Origin: Bos javanicus
Taxonomy: Eukaryota > Chordata > Mammalia > Artiodactyla > Bovidae
Reading direction: 5' to 3'
DNA: 64,000 nt
Assembly: GCF_032452875.1 (NCBI RefSeq)
Contig: NC_083879.1
Coordinates: forward strand, 86,003,572 to 86,067,571
Positions 31,886-43,582 of the stretch are shown here, piece by piece. The number at the start of each line of letters is the position of its first letter. The stretch's first letter is position 1. The notes below the pieces were generated by a model. That model saw only the letters and a list, made by a program, of their open reading frames with translations, ran no database searches and had not been told where the DNA came from. Position numbers and translations under genes: made by a program.

Positions 31886-33689
31886 TTACCTTCTAAACCT
31901 ATAGAAAGTGAATCGGTAGACTCTCACAGACCTTTGCATTTTTCTTTGAAGTCTCTCCAATCTTCATAACATGTCAGAAGCAGGGCAGGGCCATCTCCCT
32001 TACACTTCACTTATCCCAAACAGACATTCCCCACGTCCGATGGTTTCCATCAGGTGCGTCGCACCCGCAGCACCTCGTCGTGACACCTGCCTGCATTCTT
32101 CTTGCTGGTGGCGCACAAGACATGTCTTGTGACTGCCGGGGCTCTGCATTCAATCTGAAATTGGGATGTGCCATCTCCTGTCCCTGGAGACAACGCTGAT
32201 TCCTGTCGCTCCAGCCTCGCCCTGAGTTCCTGGGGCAGGGGCGGGACAGCCTGACCTAAATCTGCGAGGCTCACGTCAAGATCCTGATCATGTAGGAGCC
32301 AGTGTTACTCTGCAGTTTGTGTGTGATTTTTAGGTGGATCGTGCTTTGATCACCAAATCCTTTTCCGGAAGACCCCTCCCTCCCTCATCTCCTTTGTCTC
32401 CCTCCCCCCCCCCTTTCTTCTCCCCTCCCACCCCGCTGCCCCCTGGTCCCTGCTCTTTCCCTACATCACCTGCTCTGATGCTCCTAGCTAAGCTCACTGC
32501 CCATAACAGCTCTTGTCTGCCCCTGCTTGGTCAGAATAAAATGTGTCTTCCGGGTGTTAAATTTGGAAACCTGACTCAAGCTCTCAGCTGCTTCCCCTTG
32601 AAGCCTGAGCTGCTGGGTTGTTGCGGGAGAATGTCTTGCAGGCACCCCAGCTCCAGCTCCCTGTCTCCTTCAGGGTGCTGGCCACACAGGGTCCTTGCTC
32701 TGTGGGCATTCCCTGGTTGTTTTAGGGGCTCTCTGGGCTAGTATTTCCCTTGGGGGGTGAGCATGACCTGACCCCTGGAAGCCCACCCTGCTCCGTCTGC
32801 CCCTAAACTCCCTTCCTTGGCTGAGGTGCAAGGTGAAGGCAGGAAAGAGCCAGATCCTTGTTCTGCTGACACAGTGGAGAGGAAGCCAGGGCAGAAGATG
32901 CGTCCTGGGGAGTCCGGGGCTCTCACCCTCACTGAGCTGGGGGTGGACCAAACCCTCCTTAGGGCTTTGGCCCCATGGACGTCTGGGTGGGATAGCACAC
33001 ACTGGCCCGGGGACTGGCCCGGTGAGGGTCCGTCTGTCTTCAGCTCCCCTGGCTCTTCTCCCTAGAAAAGAGGCCCTCCCGACATCTCTCAGGAAGGCAG
33101 CCCCCCCACTCCTCCCGGCCCTGGGGCAGCAGAGGACAGGAGGAGGCTCCAGGCCTGTGGTGTGGACGGAGCGGGGACCGGCGGGCTGGCTCTCTGCCCC
33201 CCACCATGGGCAGCTCTGCTCCCACCAAGCAGGAGCCCCTCGGAGCCTTCTTCTCGCTGACTGAATGCCCAGGTGAATTTTCCCAGGGTCGGCTTCTGAT
33301 GAACCGGTGGGCGGTTTTCCTCCGACCCTCTCTGCACGTGGCCCGCAGGACTGCCGAGCAGACCGGCAGAGGAGGCTGGAAACATGCTTTCTCGTTCCCT
33401 TCAGAACCGTTACCGGAGATTACGAGTTGACCTCAAATCTGAGCCTGTGTTTACACGCCTGGTTGAAGGCAACCGAGCCGGCTTCCCAGCACCCCCGTTC
33501 TGCCGGGCAGCTTTGGGCGGGAGCACGAAACTGGAAGGACCGGCGATCGGGTCTGCCGGCCTTCCCTGTCAACACACCGCTGCTGCGTGTGGAAATCCCT
33601 CTGGGTTTAATCCTACTTACAGAGAAAACCGTCTTTTCAGGGATGTCGGTGCCATCCTGCTTCTAGGGCTTAATCTTATGTAGGTGGCA
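31886..33689. other. Unique GC-rich DNA with a homopyrimidine tract
   Basis: Repeat-poor. 32370-32455 is almost pure C/T (runs of 9-10 C), so the minus strand is G-rich. Frames up to 143 codons lack recognisable motifs. Confidence 0.45.
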
Positions 33690-34773
33690 TATTAGAGTTT
33701 GGGATTCATCAGGGAAAACCTGTATTTTGTGACAGAAGGAAAAAAATGTTAAGTTAAATAAACAATAAGGAGATTTGGAAGAATTTCAGCTCCATAAACG
33801 GGCTTTCTGCCTTCCATTCCCGGGAGGAAGAGGTTTCCTTTCTCTTCAGAAAATCCAAAATCAGAAAGCATTAGAAACAGTTCTAATTTTGAACACCGCT
33901 TTTCTTATTGGCATTTTCCTCCAGCAACCATTTAAGGATTTCCACTGTTAGTGTTTCGTTATAGAATTAATTTCTTTTGTGTTACTTAAAAAGTATTAAA
34001 TAATTTTTAAAATCCCTAAAGGTAAAATGCATTCATTCCTAGGTGGTGGTTTATATTACACGTTTTTTTGGAACTGGATACTGATCCTCTTTTTACTAAA
34101 AAATGTATAGAAACAGTTTTAAATGGAGCCTCGGTACTCGTTTTGTAAAATATTTTACAGGGTGCAAGTGCCGGGATTGCATTTTCTTTTATGCATTTTC
34201 GTGCCGTGGATGTTCTTCCCCTGTTGAACCGACCCACTTCTGGGTCTGCTGTTAGTAGTGCCGGAGGCTCCAGGGCTGGGACTGGCGGTGGAGCGATCTC
34301 TCCCTTCCGAGCTCAGCTGCATTTCTAGCTTTTGCAAATAGATGGCACTTTCCCCTTACCCAAGAACAGCCCGAGCAGGGCTTCGCAGAGGAACACGCAC
34401 AATGGTCCCTGTGTAAGAAAGACGTGTATTTGTTACTATTCACGTGGAAGCTGGAGAGATTACAGTTAAAGCTCTCCGAAGACAGCAGTATTGCATCTCT
34501 CTTAACTGCTAAAACCTTAAACACACAACTACCCCAGGTATGAAAATTAGCACATTTTCTTATCTGTTTCTCTGATTTTTATTCTGCATTGGTGCATGGC
34601 GAGCTTTGATCCGGAAGAGCAAAAGAAGATAGTGTTATGAAAGTTAGATTGGAAATAGCTTTGTGTGTGGCTGTGAATGTTTTTGGTGATTAATTTGTTG
34701 CAAAAGGCCCTTGTGAATATCTTAGCTTCCTCCTGCTTTCTACCATCTGCACACACGTGTGTGTGGGCGCACA

Positions 34774-34812
<39 letters not shown>

Positions 34813-35520
34813 CTTACAGCCCCTCACGCACACAGAGGGGAAAAAAATCCGGCTGTTGTCTTGCAAGTGTTACTTATCATATTAATTAAAATCTGGTGAC
34901 ACGATAACACCACCAGCTGTGTGGGAAAGCGAGGGAAATTAACAAACGTTTGATTTGTTGTCTTGCTAATGTGACACTTATTATACAGGTCAGAGTAAAA
35001 CAATACCTCAGCCAAAATATGCTAATGTGCGCGGAACTGTTGCGGTTGTAAAAACATTGGTGTTTATTATAATGAGGCAAAATAGCACGTTACCTTTAAG
35101 AGAATGAAGTGATCTTTGAATCTAATGGCAGAACTAAATTTTTAAACACTGAGTCGTTGGAAGTAAAAAAAAAGGCATTTAAAAACTTGTCCTGTGTAAG
35201 TTTCCAAAAAGCAATATAAGAACTTGTTTTAAATAATTTGAGTTAAAGCACATTTGCTGTCTCCCATTTAAAGTAGCTGTATTAGGTGAGAGAGGGAGTC
35301 TGTGGACACGAGCAGCTGCAAATGCTGCTGGTGCTTTGTCGCCAATCAGCCGAATGTGCAAAGATGGGGTGGTTTACAGTTGGGTGTTGCTTAAGGAGAA
35401 ATAGTACATTCGTTTATTCATCTAAATGCCCCTGCTAAGAATGACAGTTGAAATTGTTTTTAAAAAGAGTATAAAAGAGTATAGTACCAAAGAGTATGAT
35501 TTTAAAGGAATTTGCTGCTG
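33690..35520. other. AT-rich unique tract, candidate conserved noncoding DNA
   Basis: About 1.8 kb free of young repeats apart from the (CA)n at 34773-34808. 34850-35120 is notable for homeodomain-type words (catattaattaaaatctgg, aaatatgctaatgtgcgcgg, tttattataatgaggcaaaa). Repeat exclusion plus such composition is typical of regulatory deserts, but conservation must be measured. Confidence 0.4.
34773..34808. repeat. (CA)n microsatellite
   Basis: About 16 CA dinucleotides after acgt. Confidence 0.95.
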
Positions 35521-36279
35521 CCACACACTCCCTTCCTTCTCACTTGGCTCCACACCCACCCTCAATCCCGAAACTAAAACGAAGCATACTTTTTCAAAAT
35601 GCCAGGCGGACTTCTTCCCTTTCTCTGTCACTCTCTGAGTCAGCAGTTAGAACCTGTGTCTGTAAGCCCAGGCTGGGGCGGGGGTGTGGGGCAAATGCAA
35701 AGGTAAGTCATCTCAGACATTCCTTGGAGGCACATTCAGCATTTTGCATCTACGAGCTTACACGAGTATCTGATTTGTACCTTCCTCGGCACTGTCTCAT
35801 CCCGGCACAGTTTATTTTCCTTCCTTCCCTTCTGGGGTTTGATCACGGGGTGTATGAAGTCGAACGTTTGTTTGACAGTCCTTGGCAGCAGGTTATGTAG
35901 ATTTTGCCCAAGAGAACACCAGTCATTGGGAGCAGAATTTTGAGCGAGCCTTCTGCATCCAAGGTCAGATGGTGGGATCAGACGGGACGGGGAACCCCCT
36001 GCCCATGTAGGGGCAGGGCGGTGGGAGCCAGGAAGGCTCAGGTGCCCTGACTGGCCAAGCTCATGTGCAGCTTCAGAGCCTCTTGCTTCTCTCAGGGCCC
36101 TGTCCTTTTAAGTGTGAATACTTCCCACAACACAGGTCTAGAAGCTGCAGAAGGTGGTGTGTGGGTCCCTGCGAGGTGACCTTGGGTCTCAACACTCACC
36201 CTCTTTGGGGCCCCACCGTAATGAAGGCAGTTTCTCACTTGCCTCACTGTAGGTTCCTTTGGCAGAGGCAAAATTGCTT
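35521..36279. other. Unique intergenic DNA
   Basis: No repeat or exon recognised. Confidence 0.4.
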
Positions 36280-37150
36280 TGTATCTGTTTATCACAATAT
36301 CCTGAATAATTTCATTCAAAAAGCAAATGCCTGATAATTAAGTCAAAATGGCAATTTCCGAATGCCTGGGGTTCTGGGACAGTTTGGGCTCTAAGTTGTG
36401 AGTTTAGAAATGCTGCAATAACACTTTGCTTTCAAGCCATCTAACCAAGCTCCACGGAGAGGGACCCTTGTCGCTGATTAAATCTATATAAATAAACACG
36501 TCTGCGTTTGTGGGGAGCACAGCGCGATTAGGTTCAAAATATGACGCTGCGCACACATATTCTCAGCCATTAGGAGGTAATTTTCAGCTCTGTTCAAACT
36601 GACAGAACAGGCAGAGGTTAGCGCGCCAACTAAACTTCCTTTTCTCCAAATCCAGTAACTTTAATTAAGTCTGTGCGGCAGAACTGGCATTTCAACATAC
36701 AAAGACATTTAACTCTGACCACCCCCCCCAAAAAAAAAGTTTATATAGCTTTGAATGGATTTTTTTGTGCTTTGAAGAGCTTGGTTTTTTCGTAAGCATT
36801 GAATTATTAATGAAAGAGCGAAAGCAATAAATCGCAGACAATAATACACGTTAGGATTGTGGCTGCCAGATACACACGGAAGCGGAAGAACATTTCCAGT
36901 ACTCTTTCGGTTTTTGTTTTTCCCCCCTCCCGCCCTGGGAGACACGTATAGATTCAGGGAGCAAGCTTTTGTGTAAACTTTCCACCTCGGGGTAACCGGG
37001 GGCAGGCCCACGATATGTTCAGTCCCGTTGAGGAGAGCCAAATCAATAGCAGAGACATGCCGGGACAATTTGAATCTATTAAATAAATGTCATCCAAACA
37101 CCATTACATATATTAAAAAACACACTTAACGTTGATGAAAAATCAAGGTA
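36280..37150. other. AT-rich unique tract, candidate conserved noncoding DNA
   Basis: Words such as cctgataattaagtcaaaat, ctgattaaatctatataaat, cagctctgttcaaactgaca and aactttaattaagtctgtgc, with no young repeats. A poly-C/poly-A junction lies at 36720-36738. Candidate developmental enhancer(s) by composition only. Confidence 0.4.
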
Positions 37151-38439
37151 TGTTATTCTATTAGGGGAAGATGATTGAACAGGGAAATGGACCCTTCAGG
37201 CAGCATCACTAAATAGTTTCCAAGCCTGAGCTCCTCAGCAGGCCCCTTACCTACCCAACAAGGAGCACCCCCCACCCAAAAAAACCCCCAAGAAAAACCT
37301 TTTTCAGGGGCCATCGGAGTGAGGTGAATCCTCGGCGTCATGAAGGCAGGTTGATTTGCCGAGGCTGTATTAGAATGCTGGGATTTTGTGGAAGCCAGGC
37401 TGGTTAGTATTATCTACTTAAAAAAACAGTTACAAGTCACCCGAAAGGCTGTTGGGACTTTGGGTGTATTTCTGTTCACCTTCCGCGTGTGCTTTCTCAA
37501 AGTGTCCAGCCATAAACCTCAGGAATATCCCAGGGCAGGAAGCGTGCAGACTCACTCCAGAAGGAAGGACCCGTGTGTGTGTGTGCCCAAGTCCTGTGAC
37601 AGATTTACACGGTGCTGGCTGAGTGTGCCGAGTGACCGCTACAGCTGCAGCCGGCACCTTTGCGTGGCGTGTTTACGCTTTTCCTCCATTTCAGGAGGGG
37701 AAGCAACCAGCCCAGGCAGACAGATGTATGCCCTGATTTGGAAGAGTTTTCTCAGCTGGAGAGGGCCCTTGCTTTTGTGTGTCTGTCTCTCTTTTTTTTT
37801 TTTTTTATAAATCTCTTCCCCAGTTCGTTATGCACCCTCCTTTGGCTTCCTGGGCCCCTCTGACTCGGTTAACCACCACGAAGGCCACTGGCTCTCCGAG
37901 CGCGTTGTCTGCCCTGCACCTTGCTCTGGGGGGACGCTCCGAGCACGTCTCTGATACCTGGCTACTGTGCTTCCTCTCCTTCTCGATACTTTAACCTGTG
38001 CGATTGTGCTCACGTTCATGTTAATTGTTCCTTGCATGAGGCCTGAAACAGTCCATTCTCATGACGCAGCGGAGTTTGCTGTGGTTTTCAGCCTGCCTAA
38101 GGAGTTTGGAAAGCTGGCACGTGAAAACGGACAGTGCCCCAGGCTCCCGTCCCTGCCGCAGTCATTGTTCAGCCCAGAGCAGCTATGGGCTGCAGTTCCT
38201 GGAGGGACAGGGCACTGCCTTCATCCCTTTTAAAACAGTGCATGACCTAAGCCCAGAGGAGACCAACCAGCTTTAGTATGTAGGAAATACACCCCTTGTA
38301 TAATTAGCTGTTCAGTGTGTGACTCTGTTTTTCCCTTACTCAGAAGGGAGACAAGGACACATTTCTGACATTCTAACATTAACTTTCGCTCTTCCATCTG
38401 CCTCAGAAAACACCTGAGCCCTGGACTAACCTTCTTCTG
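37151..38439. other. Unique intergenic DNA
   Basis: Includes a T-run at 37791-37806. No gene or repeat family recognised. Confidence 0.4.
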
Positions 38440-38850
38440 TCTCAATAATGGCTAAAATGAGCGTTATTCTGGTTGCCCCTGCTCCCATGCCGTGGCAATG
38501 TGGCATTAATATATTATTTATTTCCTCTAATTCTCCACAAATACCGGGGAGGGTGTGGTGTAGAGAAAAGAAATTCAAAATATACCATTTGGGTTTTAAA
38601 GACAGTTTTTGAAAAAGAGCAATTTCCATATATCAACACTTTTTGGTGAGATCCATGAAACATTTTGATATGATTTAGCAAAAACAGTTTTTGCATCAGG
38701 AACGGTCTAGCTACCTCATCTGCATATGTAAAGAATGCAAAATGGAATCGCATTAGGTGTAAATTCAATGCAAAAAAAAGACACCCTTCGTTAATGCAGC
38801 ATTACTGTCGGAAATTCAAATGCCCTAAGTAATAAAAGCCAGCCTTCCGG
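38440..38850. other. AT-rich unique tract, candidate conserved noncoding DNA
   Basis: Words such as ggcattaatatattatttat and gatatgatttagcaaaaac in a repeat-free stretch. Same reasoning and limits as the neighbouring tracts. Confidence 0.35.
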
Positions 38851-39603
38851 TTCTCAGCAATTACACCTGCTGGCTTTGCACAGTTGGCATTGTGTGGGCT
38901 GTGAGTGTCCCACCTTGAGAGGGGAGATTTGGGTCCGCTCACCCCAGTGATCCCAGCAGGAAGGCCTGGGGGCGGCAAATCAACGGTGAAGGATGGTTTT
39001 CTCAGCTGAATCGTAGTTTCCATTTCTAAACTGAAACTGTGGGTAGATGGATCTTTTCTTATTAGAAGAGACGCCAGTTATGACCCTGGGGAGAATATAA
39101 GCCACAGGGTAAAATGGACGAGTCCCCCTCTGCCCACGAGGAACCTTGGACTCTGGTTGGGGTGTGATGACCACAGGCTTGGTTTTCCATCCAAACCGGA
39201 CCGAGTGGATGCTGTGATTCTCCTGTAGGGTCCTTGGGGAAGGCTATTGTGTGTAAACAGATGGTGTGGAAACAGATTCCCTAGGCCCAGTGAGGTTGCC
39301 CACAGCACGGCCCATCCAGGTGCTGGCCCTGCCCTGGAACTGAAGTCTGTTGCGCTCAGGTGGAGTGAGCGGTGGACCTGTCTTACGTGATCGTCAGCCG
39401 TCGGGCATGTTTCCATCTCAAGCTGGGGAAACTGAGACTTGGGGGCTGTGAAACGTTTCAGAGACATTATCCGGTGGGCCAGCCTCTGAACTCAGAGTGA
39501 TCACATCTCCTTTGGGCCGCAGGATCCCTCTTCTCTTACCTCCTCCTCCTCCCCATCTCCTCCTTCTCCTCTGATCTCTTCTCCCTCTCATATTACCATT
39601 GCC
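38851..39603. other. Unique DNA, possible MIR remnant
   Basis: 39405-39500 reads faintly like an antisense MIR (gtttccatctcaagctgggg, aaactgagacttgg). The rest is unique. A C/T-rich run at 39540-39600 leads into the simple-repeat array. Confidence 0.35.
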
Positions 39604-40075
39604 AACATCATCATCACCATCATCCTCACCACCACCATCATCATGATCACCACCACATCACACCACCATCACACCACCATCACCACCACCCTCATCACCA
39701 CCACCATCAACACCATCATCCTCACCACCACCATCATCATGATCACCACCACATCACACCACATCACACCACCATCACCATCATCACCACCCTCATTATC
39801 ACCATAACCACCATCACCATCACCACCATCATCACCACCATCACCACCACCATCATGATCACCACCACCATCACCACCACCATCACCATCATCACCACCC
39901 TCATTATCACCATAACCACCATCACCATCACCACCATCATCATCACCATCACCACCACCACCACCATCACCATCATCACCACCCTCATCATCACCACCCT
40001 CATCATCACCATCGTCACCATCACCACCACCATCACTACCATCATCACCACCATCACCACCATCACCAGCACCCG
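39604..40075. repeat. ATCACC-type simple-repeat array (left)
   Basis: About 470 bases made of atc, acc and related triplets on the plus strand. Internal longer periods occur: a block at 39625 recurs at 39721 (96 bases) and one at 39791 recurs at 39899 (108 bases). It is complementary in composition to the array at 40567-41735. Confidence 0.95.
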
Positions 40076-40566
40076 GTGCTGAGCACCTGGTCCTGAGGAT
40101 GCAGGGCTCTCTGGAGGCATTCCAACCCCCCACAAGCTCCTAGGGCCCCCTGGCCTCTCCCTGATGTGGGGGTGTAGGCCTTGGAGACTCTCCTTCCCCT
40201 CACCCCAGAGAAGCTGTATAAGAAGATGGTTATGTGGTCACTTCTGAGCAGCTGGACTCAAGTCCAACTGTGACAGGTGCTGGAACCTTGCAGCTCCCTT
40301 ACTCCTGTCTCCACCCAAATCCTCTGTGAGCTTTCCTGATTCTGCCTCTGCAAGACAAAGGTACCATGTGTTACCATCACCTGCAAGCAGGAGGCTGAGA
40401 GCAAGAGGAGTTTACAGTCAGAACTCAGAGATTCAAGGCTGGTTCAGCCCTGACCCTGAAAAAGTCAAAAATGAAAGGAGCAACACCTTCTAGTTCCCAA
40501 GGATTTGAGTGGGGATCCATGGAGAGAAAGCCTTTTGTGACTCTTTCAGAAAGCACCCTGTGCATG
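40076..40566. other. Unique spacer between opposed arrays
   Basis: About 490 bases of non-repetitive sequence with no recognised gene. Confidence 0.5.
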
Positions 40567-41735
40567 GACGAGGATGATGGTAATGGTGACTGATGATGGT
40601 GGTGGTGGTGGTGATGGTGGTGATGATGATGGTGGTGATGGTGGTGGTGATGGTGGTGATGGTGGTGATGGTGGTGATGGTGGTGATGATGGTGGTGATA
40701 GTGGTGATGATGATGGTGGTGATGATGGTGGTGGTGATGGTGGTGATGGTGATAGTGGTGACGGTGGTGATGATGGTGGTGATGGTGATGATGATGGTGA
40801 TGGTGGTGGTGACGGTGGTGGTGATGGTGATAATGGTGGTGATGATGTTGATGGTGGTGAGGGTGGTGATGGTGGTGATGGTGGTGATGATGGTGGTGGT
40901 GATGGTGATAATGGTGGTGATGATGATGATGGTGGTGATGGTGATGATGGTGATGACGATGATGGTGATGGTGGTGGCGATGATAGTGATGATGGTGATG
41001 ATGATGGTGATGGTGGTGATGGTGGTGACGGTGGTGGTGACGGTGGTGGTGATGGTGATAATGGTGGTGATGATGTTGATGGTGGTGATGGTGGTGATGG
41101 TGGTGATGGTGGTGATGATGGTGGTGGTGATGGTGATAATGGTGGTGATGATGATGATGGTGGTGATGGTGATGATGGTGATGACGATGATGGTGATGGT
41201 GGTGGCGATGATAGTGATGATGGTGATGATGATGGTGATGGTGGTGATGGTGGTGACGGTGGTGGTGACGGTGGTGGTGATGGTGATAATGGTGGTGATG
41301 ATGTTGATGGTGGTGAGGGTGGTGATGGTGGTGGTGATGGTGATAATGGTGTTGATGATGATGATGGTGGTGATGGTGATGGTGGTGATGACGATGATGG
41401 TGTTGGTGGTGGCGATGATAGTGATGGTGGTGGTGATGATAGTGATGATGGTGATGATGATGGTGATGGTGGTGATGGTGGTGACAGTGGTGGTGATGGT
41501 GATAATGGTGGTGATGACGATGATGGTGATGGTGGTGGTGATAATGGTGGTGGTGGTGATGATAGTGATGGTGGTGGTGATGATGATGGTGGTGATGATG
41601 GTGATGGTGGTGATGATGGTGGTGATAGTGGTGATGATGATGGTGGTGATGATGGTGGTGATGATGGTGATGGTGGTGATAATGTTGGTGATGACGATGA
41701 TGGTGATGGTGGTGGTGATAATGGTGATGGTGATC
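40567..41735. repeat. GATGGTGGT-type simple-repeat array (right) with 228-bp higher-order period
   Basis: About 1.17 kb of gat/ggt triplets on the plus strand, the reverse complement type of the left array. The marker gatgatgttg at 40841, 41069 and 41297 shows a 228-base higher-order repeat, about three copies between 40800 and 41485, the third rearranged. All units are multiples of three and lack stops, so it is open in several frames (Asp/Gly-rich, Met/Val-rich, Ser/Pro-rich, Ile/Thr-rich). These are artefacts, not genes. Confidence 0.95.
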
Positions 41736-42854
41736 CCCACACCCTCCACACCACGTCCTGCTTCGTGCTCAGGCCCAAGGGGCCTGGGGCTGCCTGCTGC
41801 AGGCTCACTCTCTCAGCCTCTTCATAGCACCGGATTCCACGAGCAGACTTTCCTTTGCTGTCTGTGCCCACCGTGCACAGCATCTCAGCTATAGTTCTAC
41901 GTAGGCAGAGGCTCACTTCTGGGCAGGAGAGGACAGGGCCAGGGGTCAGAAAGCCCTCACCCTCTCCCAAACCAGCCTCTGAGGGACCAGCCTGAGTTTC
42001 TGAACACGGAGCCCAAAGGACACCTCCTCGTTCACCTCTCAGCCCACGTGACCTCTGCTACCTCTGCAGCTGCCAAACAATGTGTTACAAAGTGCGTGCC
42101 GCTCAGGCGAGTTAGGGACGGCCAGGCCTCCCTGCATGGCCCTGAGTGAGCAGGCCGCCTCTCCCTGCACCGGGCTCCCGTGGAAGAGAACATGAGGAGG
42201 CTGAGGTCAGGGACCTCTGTGAGCACCCACGCACGGGGTGCTGTCTATGGAGGGTTCCAGCCTCCGACTGATGGAAGCTCTGGGGATCCGGGGTGTGAAT
42301 GATGGATGTGTAAGACCTGCTGGTCTGGGGGTCACCTGAGGAGCACAGGGGCTCAGGGGCAGGCTGGGGTCACATAGAGAGCCTGTCATTCCTTCTCTCC
42401 TTCTGCCCACCCTCCTGGGAAGCCATGAAGATCCAGAGACCCCACCCACCCTGGAAGAGATGCTCTCTGAGCCTTTTTGCGTCCTTTTGTTTTAAAAATC
42501 ATCATGAGTCCTAACACAGGTATGGATTCATGTGACTACCGCCAGCAAAGCCAGGGTGGAGGACTGCTTCGCCTCCCCCGAGATTCCCCAGGCTGGCCTC
42601 GGCATTCACACCCATGGCAACCAACCGCCCCGGCGTTTCCGGCATGTGGAATGTTTGGCGCTAAACTGGAAAGGTGCCAGGGAAACCGAGACCCGTGGTC
42701 AGCCTCCCACATCGCCCCTGACCCTGGGACCCTCCAGGCTCTTTTCCATCACTGGTGGTTTTTGGAGAATCTGAAATGTGGGCTCGCCCAGTAACCTCTG
42801 GGGTTGTGTCTCTCAGGGGGTCGCCTCTGAGCTTGGTCCAGATTGCCCTGTCCC
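41736..42854. other. Unique GC-rich intergenic DNA
   Basis: No recognisable repeat or exon. Confidence 0.4.
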
Positions 42855-43254
42855 TTGACGGTGGGGCTCTCAGGCCACGGACAGTGTTACTCCCCGACGT
42901 GAACGCACTGAGGTCTGCTTGTCCGCGCCCCTGCTGAAGGACACCTGGATGGTTTCCAGCGTTCGGGTTTCACGCATGCAGGTGGTCATGGGCGTTTGTT
43001 CTCGGGCGTCACGAGGGAAGTGTGCTGTTTCCCAAGATGGGCCAGAGCTCCCGGGAGAGGCCCCACGGCCACCCGAGTTCCCGCCAGCCCCGCAGGAGCT
43101 CCCGGAGGCTCTGAGCCTGTGCTTTAAGCTCAACGGGGCCTCGCGGGGCCTCCTTCGGGGGCACTCAGCTCCAGGCCACTGCCCCGGGACACGGCCAGCT
43201 GGGACAGTGCCCCCACAGCCTCGCGGGTAGAGGTCGGGTGCTGCTGCTGAACAC
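42855..43254. promoter_or_regulatory. CpG-dense block
   Basis: With the adjoining SINE head fragment (to 43320) I count about 36 CpG in 466 bases, GC near 60 percent. No exon is recognised. Weaker candidate than 30121-30610 because part of the count comes from the SINE piece. Confidence 0.4.
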
Positions 43255-43331
43255 CCTGCCACGCGCGAGACCAACCCGCGTCTCCTGCGTCTCCTGCATT
43301 GTAGGCGGATTCTTTACCCACCGAACCTTCT
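43255..43331 (-). mobile_element. Bov-tA SINE head fragment
   Basis: Antisense tRNA-type head only (tctcctgcattgtaggcgga, ttctttacccaccga). The body is missing. Confidence 0.7.
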
Positions 43332-43439
43332 GTTTTTACTTCCCAGGAGTTGTTAATGGGCTTTGCTGGGGACACTGAGCATCTATTTATGTAGGATTTA
43401 CACTGTATTTCCAACTACGTACACAGTGCTCGAGTTGCA

Positions 43440-43582
43440 CTGGGCTTCCCAGGTGGCTCGGTGGCAGAGTCCACCTTCCAGTGCAGGAGGCGTGGGTTCG
43501 ATCCCTGGGTCGGGACGATCCTCTGGAAAAGAAAGTGGCAACCCTCTCCAGTATTCTTGCCTGGGGAATCCCGTGGATCCTA
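43440..43582 (+). mobile_element. Bov-tA SINE, 3'-truncated
   Basis: Sense head with gtggctcggtggcagag, a perfect B box (ggttcgatccc) and the body to ggggaatcccgtggatcc, then lost. Confidence 0.87.

Noticed and set aside
40574..41894. Very long open frames (417-474 codons) in several frames and both strands
   Set aside because: They are translations of the GATGGT-type array, whose units are multiples of three and stop-free. Several mutually exclusive frames are open at once.
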